Source of the DNA: Clostridiales bacterium
Lineage (GTDB): Bacteria; Bacillota; Clostridia; Christensenellales; Aristaeellaceae
Assembly (NCBI GenBank): GCA_015056155.1
Contig: SVGU01000001.1
Span: 1-64,000 of the forward strand
Direction: 5' to 3'
DNA length: 64,000 bases
Below the pieces are notes generated by a model that did no database searches, was not told where the DNA came from, and saw nothing but the letters and a program-made list of their open reading frames with translations. A program made the position numbers and the translations under genes. Shown here piece by piece: positions 33,100 through 41,097 of the stretch (within the stretch, counting starts at the first letter, position 1; every line of letters starts with the position of its first letter).

Positions 33100-35217
33100 G
33101 TGGATAAGATCAAACAGATTTTCAAGAGTGCAGCAAGGGACTGGTGGATCGCTGCGCTGGATATCGTCGCGGTCAACGCGGCGTATTTTCTGGCGCTGCT
33201 GATCCGCTTCTATGTCAATTTTGAGTTCCGCCCGACGGTCACCTTCTATCTGACCGATTTCGCGACCTTTGCGCCCTTCTACACGGTCCTGTGTCTGGTC
33301 GTGTTCGCCGCCTTCCACCTCTACGGCGGCATGTGGAAGTACGCGGGCCTCAACGACCTGAACCGCATCATCGCTGCCTCTGCGGCGACGACGGTCATCC
33401 AGGTGCTGGGCACGATGCTGACCGTGGGCCGCATGCCCGTGACCTACTACTTCATCGGCACGCTGATCCAGTTCGTGCTGATCGCGTCGATCCGCTTCGG
33501 CTACCGCTTCCTGCTGGTGGAGCAGAAAAAGCTCGCGAACCGCCGGAAGACCGGCGCTGCGACGATGGTCATCGGCGCGGGCGAGGCCGGCCGGTTCATG
33601 ATCCGCAACCTGGAGGAGAGCACGTCCTACCAGCCCGTGTGCGTGCTGGATGTGAAGAACGTCTCCCGCGGCCGGATGATGAACGGTATCCCGGTGTGCG
33701 GCGGCATGGACGACCTGGAGCGACTGCTGGACAAGTTCGGCATCAAGTGCGTCTTCATCGCCGAGCCCCTGCTGCAGCCGGAGATCAAGGAGCAGATCAC
33801 CCGCCTGTGCAGCGAGCGCAAGCTCGAAATGCAGGACCTGGGCTACTCCTTCTACATGAACGAAAGCGAGGCGGAGGTCCCCGCGAAGGCGATCGAGGCG
33901 ACCAGCGTGAAGCCCGACGGCAAGCGCGCCATCCCCTTCAGCCCCCCGGACATCAGCGAGAGCGAGATCTCCGAGGCGGTGGAGGCCATGCGTTCCGGCT
34001 GGATCACTACCGGCCCCCGCACGAAGCTGCTGGAGCGCCGCCTGGCGGCCTTCATCGACACCGGCTGCGTGGACGTCGAGGCAGGCGATGAGTACAGCAA
34101 CCGCGTGGTCTGCCTGAACTCCGCCACGGCGGCGGAGGAACTGAACCTGCGCGTGCTGGGCGTGGGCCCGGGCGACGAGGTGATCGTGCCCGCCTTCACC
34201 TACACGGCCTCTGCGTCCGCGGCGATCCACTGCGGCGCGACGGTGAAGTTCGTCGATATCCAGAAGGACGGCGACAGCGTCACTCACATGCCCGAGATGG
34301 ATTACGAAGCGCTGGAAAAGGCCATCACCCCGAAGACCAAGGCGATCATCACCGTCGATCTGGCGGGCATCGTCTGCGATTATGAGCGCGTGTTCGACAT
34401 CGTGGAGCGCAGGAAGAACCTGTTCACGCCCATCGAGTCTGACGGCACGCCCCTGCGTGACCTTTCCTCCCGCATCCAGAAGGCGCTGGGCCGCGTGGCG
34501 GTCATTTCCGACTGCGCGCACGGTCTGGGCGCATCCCGCGTGTTCCGGGGCGAGAAGAAGTACGCCGGCGCCATCGCGGACATGACCTCCTTCAGCTTCC
34601 ACGCGGTGAAGAACTTCACCACCGCCGAGGGCGGCGCGAGCGCGTGGCGTCCCTTCAATGGCGTGGACAACGCGGAGATCTACAAGATGTTCCAGCTGCT
34701 GTCCCTCCACGGCCAGAACAAGGACGCCCTGGCCAAGACGAAGCTGGGCGCGTGGGAGTACGACATCATCGGACCGTGGTACAAGTGCAACATGACGGAC
34801 ATCATGGCCGCCATCGGCCTGCGCCAGCTGGACCGCTATCCGGGTCTGCTGGAGCGCCGCGTGGAGATGATGAAGAAGTACGACGCGGTCTGCGACGAGC
34901 TGGGCGTGAGCCACCTGGTGCACCACACCGGTGACATGGACAGCTCCAACCACCTCTACATCGTCCGCATCCCCGGCGTCACGGCGGAGCAGCGCAACGA
35001 GATCATCGAGAAGATGGCCAAGCGCGGCGTGGCTACCAACGTCCACTACAAGCCCCTGCCCATGATGACGGCCTACGGCAAGGACTGCTCCGGCTATCCC
35101 AATGCCTACGATTACTACCATAACCTGATCACCCTGCCGCTGCACACGCTCCTGTCCGACGCGGATGTGGCGTATGTGTGCGACAACTTCCGCGAGGTCG
35201 TGAAGGAATACATCTGA
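33100..35217 (+). CDS. Membrane/Rossmann-DegT aminotransferase fusion
   Basis: A 705-residue chimera. Residues 1-135 are four transmembrane helices and about 145-275 a Rossmann-type domain ('MVIGAGEAGRFMIRNLEE'). Together these are the N-terminal module of FlaA1/PglF-type dehydratases and WbaP-type transferases. Instead of the expected SDR domain, residues about 285-705 are a complete DegT/DnrJ/EryC1 PLP aminotransferase: 'SGWITTGPRTKLLERRLA', 'NSATAAEELNLRVLGVGPGDEVIVPAFTYTA', 'SDCAHGLGA', the PLP lysine K504 in 'FSFHAVKN', and 'NVHYKPLP'. It should transaminate a nucleotide 4-keto sugar at the membrane, most likely the product of the 683-residue dehydratase. The reading frame is clean across the junction. 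GTG start after GGAGAGAGG. Confidence 0.88.
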   Translation: MDKIKQIFKSAARDWWIAALDIVAVNAAYFLALLIRFYVNFEFRPTVTFYLTDFATFAPFYTVLCLVVFAAFHLYGGMWKYAGLNDLNRIIAASAATTVIQVLGTMLTVGRMPVTYYFIGTLIQFVLIASIRFGYRFLLVEQKKLANRRKTGAATMVIGAGEAGRFMIRNLEESTSYQPVCVLDVKNVSRGRMMNGIPVCGGMDDLERLLDKFGIKCVFIAEPLLQPEIKEQITRLCSERKLEMQDLGYSFYMNESEAEVPAKAIEATSVKPDGKRAIPFSPPDISESEISEAVEAMRSGWITTGPRTKLLERRLAAFIDTGCVDVEAGDEYSNRVVCLNSATAAEELNLRVLGVGPGDEVIVPAFTYTASASAAIHCGATVKFVDIQKDGDSVTHMPEMDYEALEKAITPKTKAIITVDLAGIVCDYERVFDIVERRKNLFTPIESDGTPLRDLSSRIQKALGRVAVISDCAHGLGASRVFRGEKKYAGAIADMTSFSFHAVKNFTTAEGGASAWRPFNGVDNAEIYKMFQLLSLHGQNKDALAKTKLGAWEYDIIGPWYKCNMTDIMAAIGLRQLDRYPGLLERRVEMMKKYDAVCDELGVSHLVHHTGDMDSSNHLYIVRIPGVTAEQRNEIIEKMAKRGVATNVHYKPLPMMTAYGKDCSGYPNAYDYYHNLITLPLHTLLSDADVAYVCDNFREVVKEYI

Positions 35218-35227
35218 GGTGCTTTGC

Positions 35228-35848
35228 ATGTACAAGAAGTTTGGTAAGCGTCTGCTGGACATCGTGATTTCGCTGATCGCCCTGCCCTTTGTGGGTCTGG
35301 TGATCCTGATCTTCGCGCCCATCATCTACCTGACGGACAAGGGCCCGGTCTTCTACAACGCCCCCCGCCGCGGCATGAACGGCAAGAACTTCAAGATGTT
35401 CAAGCTGCGCTCGATGAAGGTGAATTCCCCCGTCCTCAAGAATGCGGACGGCTCCACCTACTCCGGCGACGATGATCCCCGCGTGACGAAGATCGGCCGG
35501 ATCATGCGCAAGCTGTCCATCGACGAGCTGCCGCAGATCCTCAACGTCCTGATCGGCGACATGAGCTTTGTCGGCCCCCGTCCGAATCTGGCGACCGGCA
35601 ACTACGCCGAGTTTGACGAGGTGCGCAAGAAGCGCCTGACCGTGCGTCCCGGCATCACCGGCTACTCCCAGGCGTACTTCCGCAATTCCATCACGCAGGA
35701 CGAGAAGTTCGCCAACGATTGCTACTATGTGGATCACCTGTCCTTCATCTTCGATGTGAAGATCCTGATCCAGACGGTGCTGAGCGTCGTTGGCTCCAAG
35801 AACATCAACTACAAGGAAAGCAACCAGAAGAAGGATGTGGCGCAGTGA
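35228..35848 (+). CDS. Initiating phosphoglycosyl transferase (PglC type)
   Basis: A 206-residue monotopic enzyme. One N-terminal re-entrant hydrophobic helix ('RLLDIVISLIALPFVGLVILIFAP') is followed by the catalytic core 'FKLRSM', 'IGRIMRKLSIDELPQ' (Asp-Glu dyad), 'MSFVGPRPN' and 'VRPGITG'. It transfers a sugar-1-phosphate from a UDP-sugar to undecaprenyl phosphate, starting each repeat unit. The small PglC-like size and the position right after the aminotransferase suggest a 4-amino sugar as first sugar. ATG 35228 has GAGG 8 nt upstream. Confidence 0.92.
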   Translation: MYKKFGKRLLDIVISLIALPFVGLVILIFAPIIYLTDKGPVFYNAPRRGMNGKNFKMFKLRSMKVNSPVLKNADGSTYSGDDDPRVTKIGRIMRKLSIDELPQILNVLIGDMSFVGPRPNLATGNYAEFDEVRKKRLTVRPGITGYSQAYFRNSITQDEKFANDCYYVDHLSFIFDVKILIQTVLSVVGSKNINYKESNQKKDVAQ

Positions 35849-37029
35849 TGAAGCGGCTGCTTGTGATCGGCGCCTCTGTCCTGCAGGTGCCGGCGATCCG
35901 CCGGGCGAAGGAAATGGGCCTGTATGTGGCGGTGGCGGACTTCAACCCCAACGCCGTGGGCATTCCGCTGGCGGATGAATACTACAACGTCTCGACCATT
36001 GACGAAGAGGGCGTGTACCAGGCCGCGAAGGATTTCGGGGCCGACGGCATCATGACCCTGGCGACCGATATGCCCATGCGCGCGCTGGCCTACGCCTGCG
36101 GAAAGCTGGGGCTGGTCGGTCTGGCCTATGACAGCTCTGTCAAGGCCACGGACAAGGGCGAGATGATCAAGACATTCGAAGCCGCGGGTGTTGAGCACCC
36201 GTGGTATCAGATCATCCCGGACGGGGCAAAACCCGCTCCGGGAAGTTATGCGTTTCCCCTGATCACCAAGCCTACGGATAATTCCGGCAGCCGCGGCGTG
36301 ATGCTGGTGCATAACGAGGAGGAGCTGGCCGCAGCGCTGAGCTACTCCTCGGAGAACGGCCGCCGGGGCGACGTGATCATGGAGGAGTACATGCAGGGCC
36401 CGGAGGTCAGCGTGGAGGTCATGGTGACGGGCGGGGTGCCCCATGTGCTGCAGATCACCGACAAGCTGACGACCGGCGCGCCGCATTTCGTGGAGATGGG
36501 GCATTCCCAGCCCTCGCGCCTGCCGGAGGAAGCGCAGGCGGCCATCCGCGATCTGGCCAGCCGCGCGGCGCTGTCCGTGGGCGTTGAGAACGGCCCGGCG
36601 CACGTGGAGATCATCCTGACGAAGGACGGCCCGAAGATGGTCGAGCTGGGCGCGCGCATGGGCGGCGACTGCATCACGACCCATCTGGTGCCCCTGTCCA
36701 CCGGCATCGACATGGTGGGCAATACCATCCGCATCGCCCTGGGCGAGGAGCCCGACCTTACGCAGAAGTTGCACAAGGGCTCTGCGATCCGCTACTTCAG
36801 CGTGCCCTGTGGCGTGATCCGCGCGATCGAGGGCGTGGAGGAAGCGCGGCAGGTCCCGGGCGTGCAGGAGATCACCTTCGTCAAGCAGGTGGGCGATACC
36901 GCCGGGGACATCGGCAGCAGCACCGACCGCGTGGGCTTCGTCATCGCCCAGGCTGACTCGGCGCAGGAGGCTGTGCGGGTCTGCGAGCAGGCGATGGAAC
37001 GCGTGCATATCGAAATTGAGCAAGTGTGA
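35848..37029 (+). CDS. ATP-grasp ligase, carbamoyl-phosphate-synthase-like (first of the run)
   Basis: A 393-residue ATP-grasp enzyme. The pre-ATP-grasp Rossmann domain opens 'MKRLLVIGASVLQVPAIRRA'. The ATP-binding core has 'LITKPTDNSGSRGVMLV' and 'VIMEEYMQGPEVSVEVM', and the metal-binding segment 'HVEIILTKDGPKMVELGARMGG'. The C-terminal domain ('VGDTAGDIGSSTDRVGFVIAQ') matches the COG0439/PurK-like amino-acid ligase group. It should activate a carboxylate as acyl phosphate and join it to an amine. The start overlaps the previous stop by 1 nt. Substrates unknown. Confidence 0.85.
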   Translation: MKRLLVIGASVLQVPAIRRAKEMGLYVAVADFNPNAVGIPLADEYYNVSTIDEEGVYQAAKDFGADGIMTLATDMPMRALAYACGKLGLVGLAYDSSVKATDKGEMIKTFEAAGVEHPWYQIIPDGAKPAPGSYAFPLITKPTDNSGSRGVMLVHNEEELAAALSYSSENGRRGDVIMEEYMQGPEVSVEVMVTGGVPHVLQITDKLTTGAPHFVEMGHSQPSRLPEEAQAAIRDLASRAALSVGVENGPAHVEIILTKDGPKMVELGARMGGDCITTHLVPLSTGIDMVGNTIRIALGEEPDLTQKLHKGSAIRYFSVPCGVIRAIEGVEEARQVPGVQEITFVKQVGDTAGDIGSSTDRVGFVIAQADSAQEAVRVCEQAMERVHIEIEQV

Positions 37030-37043
37030 AAGACTGAGCATTC

Positions 37044-38300
37044 ATGAAAAAACTGCTGATTCTCGGGGGCTTCCCCCAGATGATCGAGATCGTGATGACG
37101 GCGCGGAGGATGGGGGTGTACACCATCGTTGCGGACCGGGATGCAGCGTCGCCGGCCAAACGGTTCGCCGATAAGGCGGTCAATATCAGTACGGACCGGA
37201 TCGACGCGCTGGAGGCCCTTTGCAGGGCGGAAGGCGTGGACGGCGTGCTCAACGGCTTTGAGGATTTCAACATCCATATCGCCTGCGAGCTTTGCCAGCG
37301 CCTGTCCCTTCCCTTCTACGGTACGCGCCGGCAGATCGACACGGTGACGGACAAGCTGCGCTTCAAGGAGGCCTGCCGGGCGTACGGCGTGCCGGTGATC
37401 GAGCAGTATTCCATGGAGGCGGCGCTGGCGGAGGGGAAGTACCCCTACATCATCAAGCCCGCGGACAGCTACGGCAGCCGCGGCATCATCATCTGCCGCG
37501 ATGCGGCGGAGCTGCGCGCAGGCGTTGAGAAGGCGGAGGCGGCGTCCAGGACGCATCGCACGATCATCGAGCGCTTCGTCGATACGGATCATGGGACGGA
37601 GCTGTTTTACACCATCGTCAACGGCCATATCCACCTGACGGTCACGGCGGACCGCTATACGATGCGCACCGGGAGCACGACGGTGCCGCTGCCGGTGGCG
37701 GAGGTCTTTCCTTCCAGACACCGCGACGCCATGGTCGGGCAGGTGGATCCGCAGATCCGCGCGATGCTGACCGGCATGGGCATCCGCAACGGTCTTGTGC
37801 TGGTGCAGGCGCTGTGGGATCAGCGGGACGGCAGGGATGAGTTCTTCGTGTACGAAATGGCCTACCGCTTCACCGGTGAACAGCATTACCGCCTGGTGGA
37901 AAAGCAGCACGGCGTCCATCTGGGGGAGATGATGATCCGCCTGGCGCTGGGGGAGGACGTCTCCGACTATGATACGGCGCTGCTGGATGACGAGGCGTTT
38001 GTTCGCCCGGCGATCAATCTGGCGGTGCTGCTGAGGCCCGGCGTCATCGGGCAGATCAGCGGCCTGGAAAAGGTCTACCAGATTGATGAGCTGATCTCCT
38101 ATAACCGGACCCATGAGGAACGCGATGAGATCCGCCCCAGCGGCGATTATTCCCATATGCTGATCCGGGTGAACATGGTCGCCGATAGTGAAGCAGCGCT
38201 GTGCCGGGCGGTGGATGAGGTGGCGGCGTACGTCAGCGTAACATCCGACCAGGGTGAGGATATGCTGATCACGCGCTTCCATCTGCCAGAGGTGATATGA
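37044..38300 (+). CDS. ATP-grasp ligase (second of the run)
   Basis: A 418-residue protein parallel to its predecessor: 'MKKLLILGGFPQMIEIVMTARRMG', 'VTDKLRFKEACRAYGVP', 'YIIKPADSYGSRGIIIC', 'IIERFVDTDHGTELFYTIV', 'FVYEMAYRFTGEQHY'. The substrate-facing residues differ from the first ATP-grasp, so it is not a simple duplicate in function. It starts 14 bp after the previous gene and overlaps the next by 4 nt. The reaction is presumably carboxylate-amine ligation; the substrate is unknown. Confidence 0.82.
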   Translation: MKKLLILGGFPQMIEIVMTARRMGVYTIVADRDAASPAKRFADKAVNISTDRIDALEALCRAEGVDGVLNGFEDFNIHIACELCQRLSLPFYGTRRQIDTVTDKLRFKEACRAYGVPVIEQYSMEAALAEGKYPYIIKPADSYGSRGIIICRDAAELRAGVEKAEAASRTHRTIIERFVDTDHGTELFYTIVNGHIHLTVTADRYTMRTGSTTVPLPVAEVFPSRHRDAMVGQVDPQIRAMLTGMGIRNGLVLVQALWDQRDGRDEFFVYEMAYRFTGEQHYRLVEKQHGVHLGEMMIRLALGEDVSDYDTALLDDEAFVRPAINLAVLLRPGVIGQISGLEKVYQIDELISYNRTHEERDEIRPSGDYSHMLIRVNMVADSEAALCRAVDEVAAYVSVTSDQGEDMLITRFHLPEVI

Positions 38301-38827
38301 TGAAACTGGTGAATCTGGTCAGATGCTGGCACGAGCGGCTGTTCTGCCTGACGCGCAGGGATGCGGTGGCGCAGACGGCTTCGGTGCCGGTGAAGCTTGT
38401 GCCGGTGACGGAAGAGAATGCCGACCTTGTGGGGACGCTGCGCGGCGCGGAATATGTGAGCCAGTTCCGGCAGCAGCTGGCCCTTGGCGACTTCGGATAC
38501 TACGCGTGCGTGGGTGACGAGCCGGTCGCATATGGCTGGGCGAAGCATCCGGGCTCGAAGGATTATTTTTTCCGCATCGGGGAAGGATGCTGCTACCTGT
38601 GCCGGTTCTTCGTGCATGAGAAAATGCGCGGAAAGCGGATCTATCCGCAGCTGATCTGCGCCCTGATGGCGCGGGAAACGGATGCGGAACGGTTCTGGAT
38701 CGCGGTGGAAAGAGGCAATGAAGCCTCGGAGCGCGGATTGAAAAAAGTTGGTTTCACGTTTGTGAAGGAGTTTTCGTTTTTCCGGGTCTTGGGCAGAACG
38801 CTGAACATGCACCGCCTGACGCCCTGA
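38297..38827 (+). CDS. GNAT-family acetyltransferase
   Basis: A 176-residue GNAT protein with the acetyl-CoA loop region 'CRFFVHEKMRGKRIYPQLICALM' and the C-terminal 'NEASERGLKKVGFTFVKEFSFFRVLG', typical of GNAT motif A and the beta-6/7 end. It may acylate a sugar amine or an amino acid joined by the surrounding ATP-grasp enzymes. Two ATGs (38297, 38300) are possible; the first overlaps the upstream stop by 4 nt. Confidence 0.78.
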   Translation: MMKLVNLVRCWHERLFCLTRRDAVAQTASVPVKLVPVTEENADLVGTLRGAEYVSQFRQQLALGDFGYYACVGDEPVAYGWAKHPGSKDYFFRIGEGCCYLCRFFVHEKMRGKRIYPQLICALMARETDAERFWIAVERGNEASERGLKKVGFTFVKEFSFFRVLGRTLNMHRLTP

Positions 38828-38892
38828 TCCATGCGCCGGGGGAGCCCGGCACAGCGGCATGACGAGCTGAATACGAAAGGGAGAATCACGAT

Positions 38893-39960
38893 ATGAACAG
38901 ATCCTACATGAAGGCGCGGACCATGGTGCTCAATACGAAGCTGGGCAAGATGCTCCGCCTGTGGATGCAGAAGCGTTCCTACAAGCTGGAGAAGGCGCAG
39001 AAGATCGCGCGCGAAGCCTACGGCAGCGAGAAGACGCCCGCGGAGATCGAGGCGATCGCGAAAGACATGATGACCGAAGCGAAGAAGTACAACGTCGGCT
39101 TCGATGAGTACGTCATGTACCATTTCGACAAGCGGGATCAGGCGGACCGCCGTCTGTTCATCCCCACCCGCGAGCGCGCGCTGTACTGCGAGCGCCTGAA
39201 CGACCCGAAGAACCAGATGATCTTCGACGACAAGGGCGAGACGTACAAGGTCTTCGGCAAGTACTTCAAGCGCGACCTGACCGAGGTGGTCGGGTGGAGC
39301 GCGGAGGCGACGGAGAGCTTCCGCAAGTTCGTGGAGAAGCACAACCGCTTTATCATCAAGCCCTTCAACGGCGGCAATGGCCGCGGGATCCGCATTGCCG
39401 ACTGCGAGAAGGAAGGCGGCTTCGAGAAGTTGTGCGAGACGCTCAAGACGCAGTATGCCTCCGGCTTTGTGGCAGAGGAGCTGATCCGTCAGGTGAAGGA
39501 ACTGAGCGCCGTGCATCCCGATTCGGTCAACACGATGCGCATCTTCACGGTCCGCTTTGATGACCGCGTGATGTTCCTGCCCTGCGCGTGGCGCGTTGGC
39601 CGTGGCGGCAACTGCGTGGACAACGGCGGCTCCGGCGGTATCTTCTGCGCGCTCAACGACGAGGGCGTGATTATCTCCACCTGCGACGAGAAGGGCCGCT
39701 CCTACGATGTGCATCCCGACACGAAGCACCCTCTGATCGGCTTCAAGGTGCCGCAGTTTGAGGAAGCGAAGGCGCTCGCAGCGGAGCTGGCGCAGGTTGT
39801 GCCCAGCAACCGCTACTGCGGCTGGGACCTGGCGCTGACGGATGACGGCTGGGTCATGCAGGAAGGCAACTGGCAGGGCGGCATTGTGGCCTTCCAGTGC
39901 CCGCTGCAGAAGGGCTACCGCAAGGAAATGGACGCCATCATGGATGAGCTGGGGCTGTAA
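38893..39960 (+). CDS. Sugar-transfer-associated ATP-grasp protein (1)
   Basis: A 355-residue protein of the ATPgrasp_ST type (PF14397-like). It has 'HNRFIIKPFNGGNGRGIRI' (ATP lysine and glycine loop), 'FVAEELIRQVKELSAVHPDSVNTMRIFTVR' (the hallmark 'hPxSVNTxR'), 'NGGSGGIFCALNDEG' and 'GWDLALTDDGWVMQEGNWQGG' metal strand. An N-terminal helical extension of about 130 residues is family-typical. Such proteins accompany glycosyltransferases in polysaccharide loci; the acceptor is unknown. RBS AAAGGGAG, 65 bp after the GNAT gene. Confidence 0.83.
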   Translation: MNRSYMKARTMVLNTKLGKMLRLWMQKRSYKLEKAQKIAREAYGSEKTPAEIEAIAKDMMTEAKKYNVGFDEYVMYHFDKRDQADRRLFIPTRERALYCERLNDPKNQMIFDDKGETYKVFGKYFKRDLTEVVGWSAEATESFRKFVEKHNRFIIKPFNGGNGRGIRIADCEKEGGFEKLCETLKTQYASGFVAEELIRQVKELSAVHPDSVNTMRIFTVRFDDRVMFLPCAWRVGRGGNCVDNGGSGGIFCALNDEGVIISTCDEKGRSYDVHPDTKHPLIGFKVPQFEEAKALAAELAQVVPSNRYCGWDLALTDDGWVMQEGNWQGGIVAFQCPLQKGYRKEMDAIMDELGL

Positions 39961-39988
39961 AGCAGGGACAGAAGGGAGCGATGATTTG

Positions 39989-41074
39989 ATGAATATGTTC
40001 AGTATTCAACAGATGTATTTCGGGTTGTACGAGAAATGCAAGAAGATGATGATCTCCCGATATGTCCGCAAGGTCGCCAAGGGATACACTTCTCCTTCCT
40101 TTCAGTTGACAAAGGAACAAAAACGGCAGATACTGGAGTTTTACAAGCCGTACGCGAAGATCAACCTGGCTTTTCATCGCTTCTTTACGGAGAAGTCGGG
40201 CGAGTTCTCGCCGTATTACCTGCCCAACGACATGTACATCAATAAGGTTGATGAATACTTTAACAACCGCACCGAATCACAGGTGATGGACAACAAGTGC
40301 TACTACCCGATGATTTTTGACCGCAATGGTGTGAAGCAGGCGGAATGCGTTGCTCTGCGGATGAATGGTTTCTGGTTTACGCCGGAGCAGCAGATGCTGA
40401 CGAAGGAGGAGCTCGAGAGGATCCTGAATGCGGAGCCAGCTCTTTTCGTGAAGGAAGCAACCCGGTCCTACGGCGGCAAGGGAGTCCAGTATATCGAACG
40501 GCCTGCAAACGGTGACTTGTTCTCGCTTGTGATGGAAAAGATTCACCCGAATGCCGGCGATATTGTGGTCCAAAAGCCGTTGAAGCAGCATCCGGCGCTT
40601 GCAGCTTTCAATCCGAGCAGTGTCAATACTATTCGTGTTGTCACGCTCTTGAGTAAGGATGGCGTGAAGGTCTATTCCAGCGTACTGAAAACGGGCGAAA
40701 AGGGCTCGAAGGTTGATAACGGCACCAGTGGTGGAATGACTGTTGGCATTACCGGCGACGGAAAACTGCGTAAGTATGCCCGTAAGGTCAGTGGTGAGCA
40801 GTTTGACAGGCATCCGGCCAGCGGTGTTGTCTTCGAAAACTATGAATTACCATGCTTTGATGCTGTGCTGGAGCTCGTGAAGAAGGCGCATCCTCTTGTG
40901 CCGCATTTCAGGCTGGTTTCGTGGGATGTTGCGGTAGATGAGAATGGCGATGCTGTGCTGATCGAAGCAAATCTCGCAAAGGGCAGCATCAACCTTCACC
41001 AGCTGAACAACGGCCCCCTCTTTGGTGAGGACACGAAGAAGATTCTGGACGAAGTATTCGGGAAAAACAAGTGA
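39989..41074 (+). CDS. Sugar-transfer-associated ATP-grasp protein (2), AT-richer
   Basis: A 361-residue paralogue of the preceding protein: 'ALFVKEATRSYGGKGVQYI', 'NPSSVNTIRVVTLL', 'NGTSGGMTVGITGDG', 'SWDVAVDENGDAVLIEANLAKGS'. The sequence is visibly AT-richer at third codon positions than every neighbour (GTTGAT, ATTCGT, AATGGT-type codons), which suggests more recent acquisition. The start chosen is ATG 39989, 10 nt after GGGAG; an ATG at 39981 is out of frame. Divergence from the first copy is high, so it probably uses a different substrate. Confidence 0.82.
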   Translation: MNMFSIQQMYFGLYEKCKKMMISRYVRKVAKGYTSPSFQLTKEQKRQILEFYKPYAKINLAFHRFFTEKSGEFSPYYLPNDMYINKVDEYFNNRTESQVMDNKCYYPMIFDRNGVKQAECVALRMNGFWFTPEQQMLTKEELERILNAEPALFVKEATRSYGGKGVQYIERPANGDLFSLVMEKIHPNAGDIVVQKPLKQHPALAAFNPSSVNTIRVVTLLSKDGVKVYSSVLKTGEKGSKVDNGTSGGMTVGITGDGKLRKYARKVSGEQFDRHPASGVVFENYELPCFDAVLELVKKAHPLVPHFRLVSWDVAVDENGDAVLIEANLAKGSINLHQLNNGPLFGEDTKKILDEVFGKNK

Positions 41075-41097
41075 TCGATTCGATCAGGAGGGTTCAC

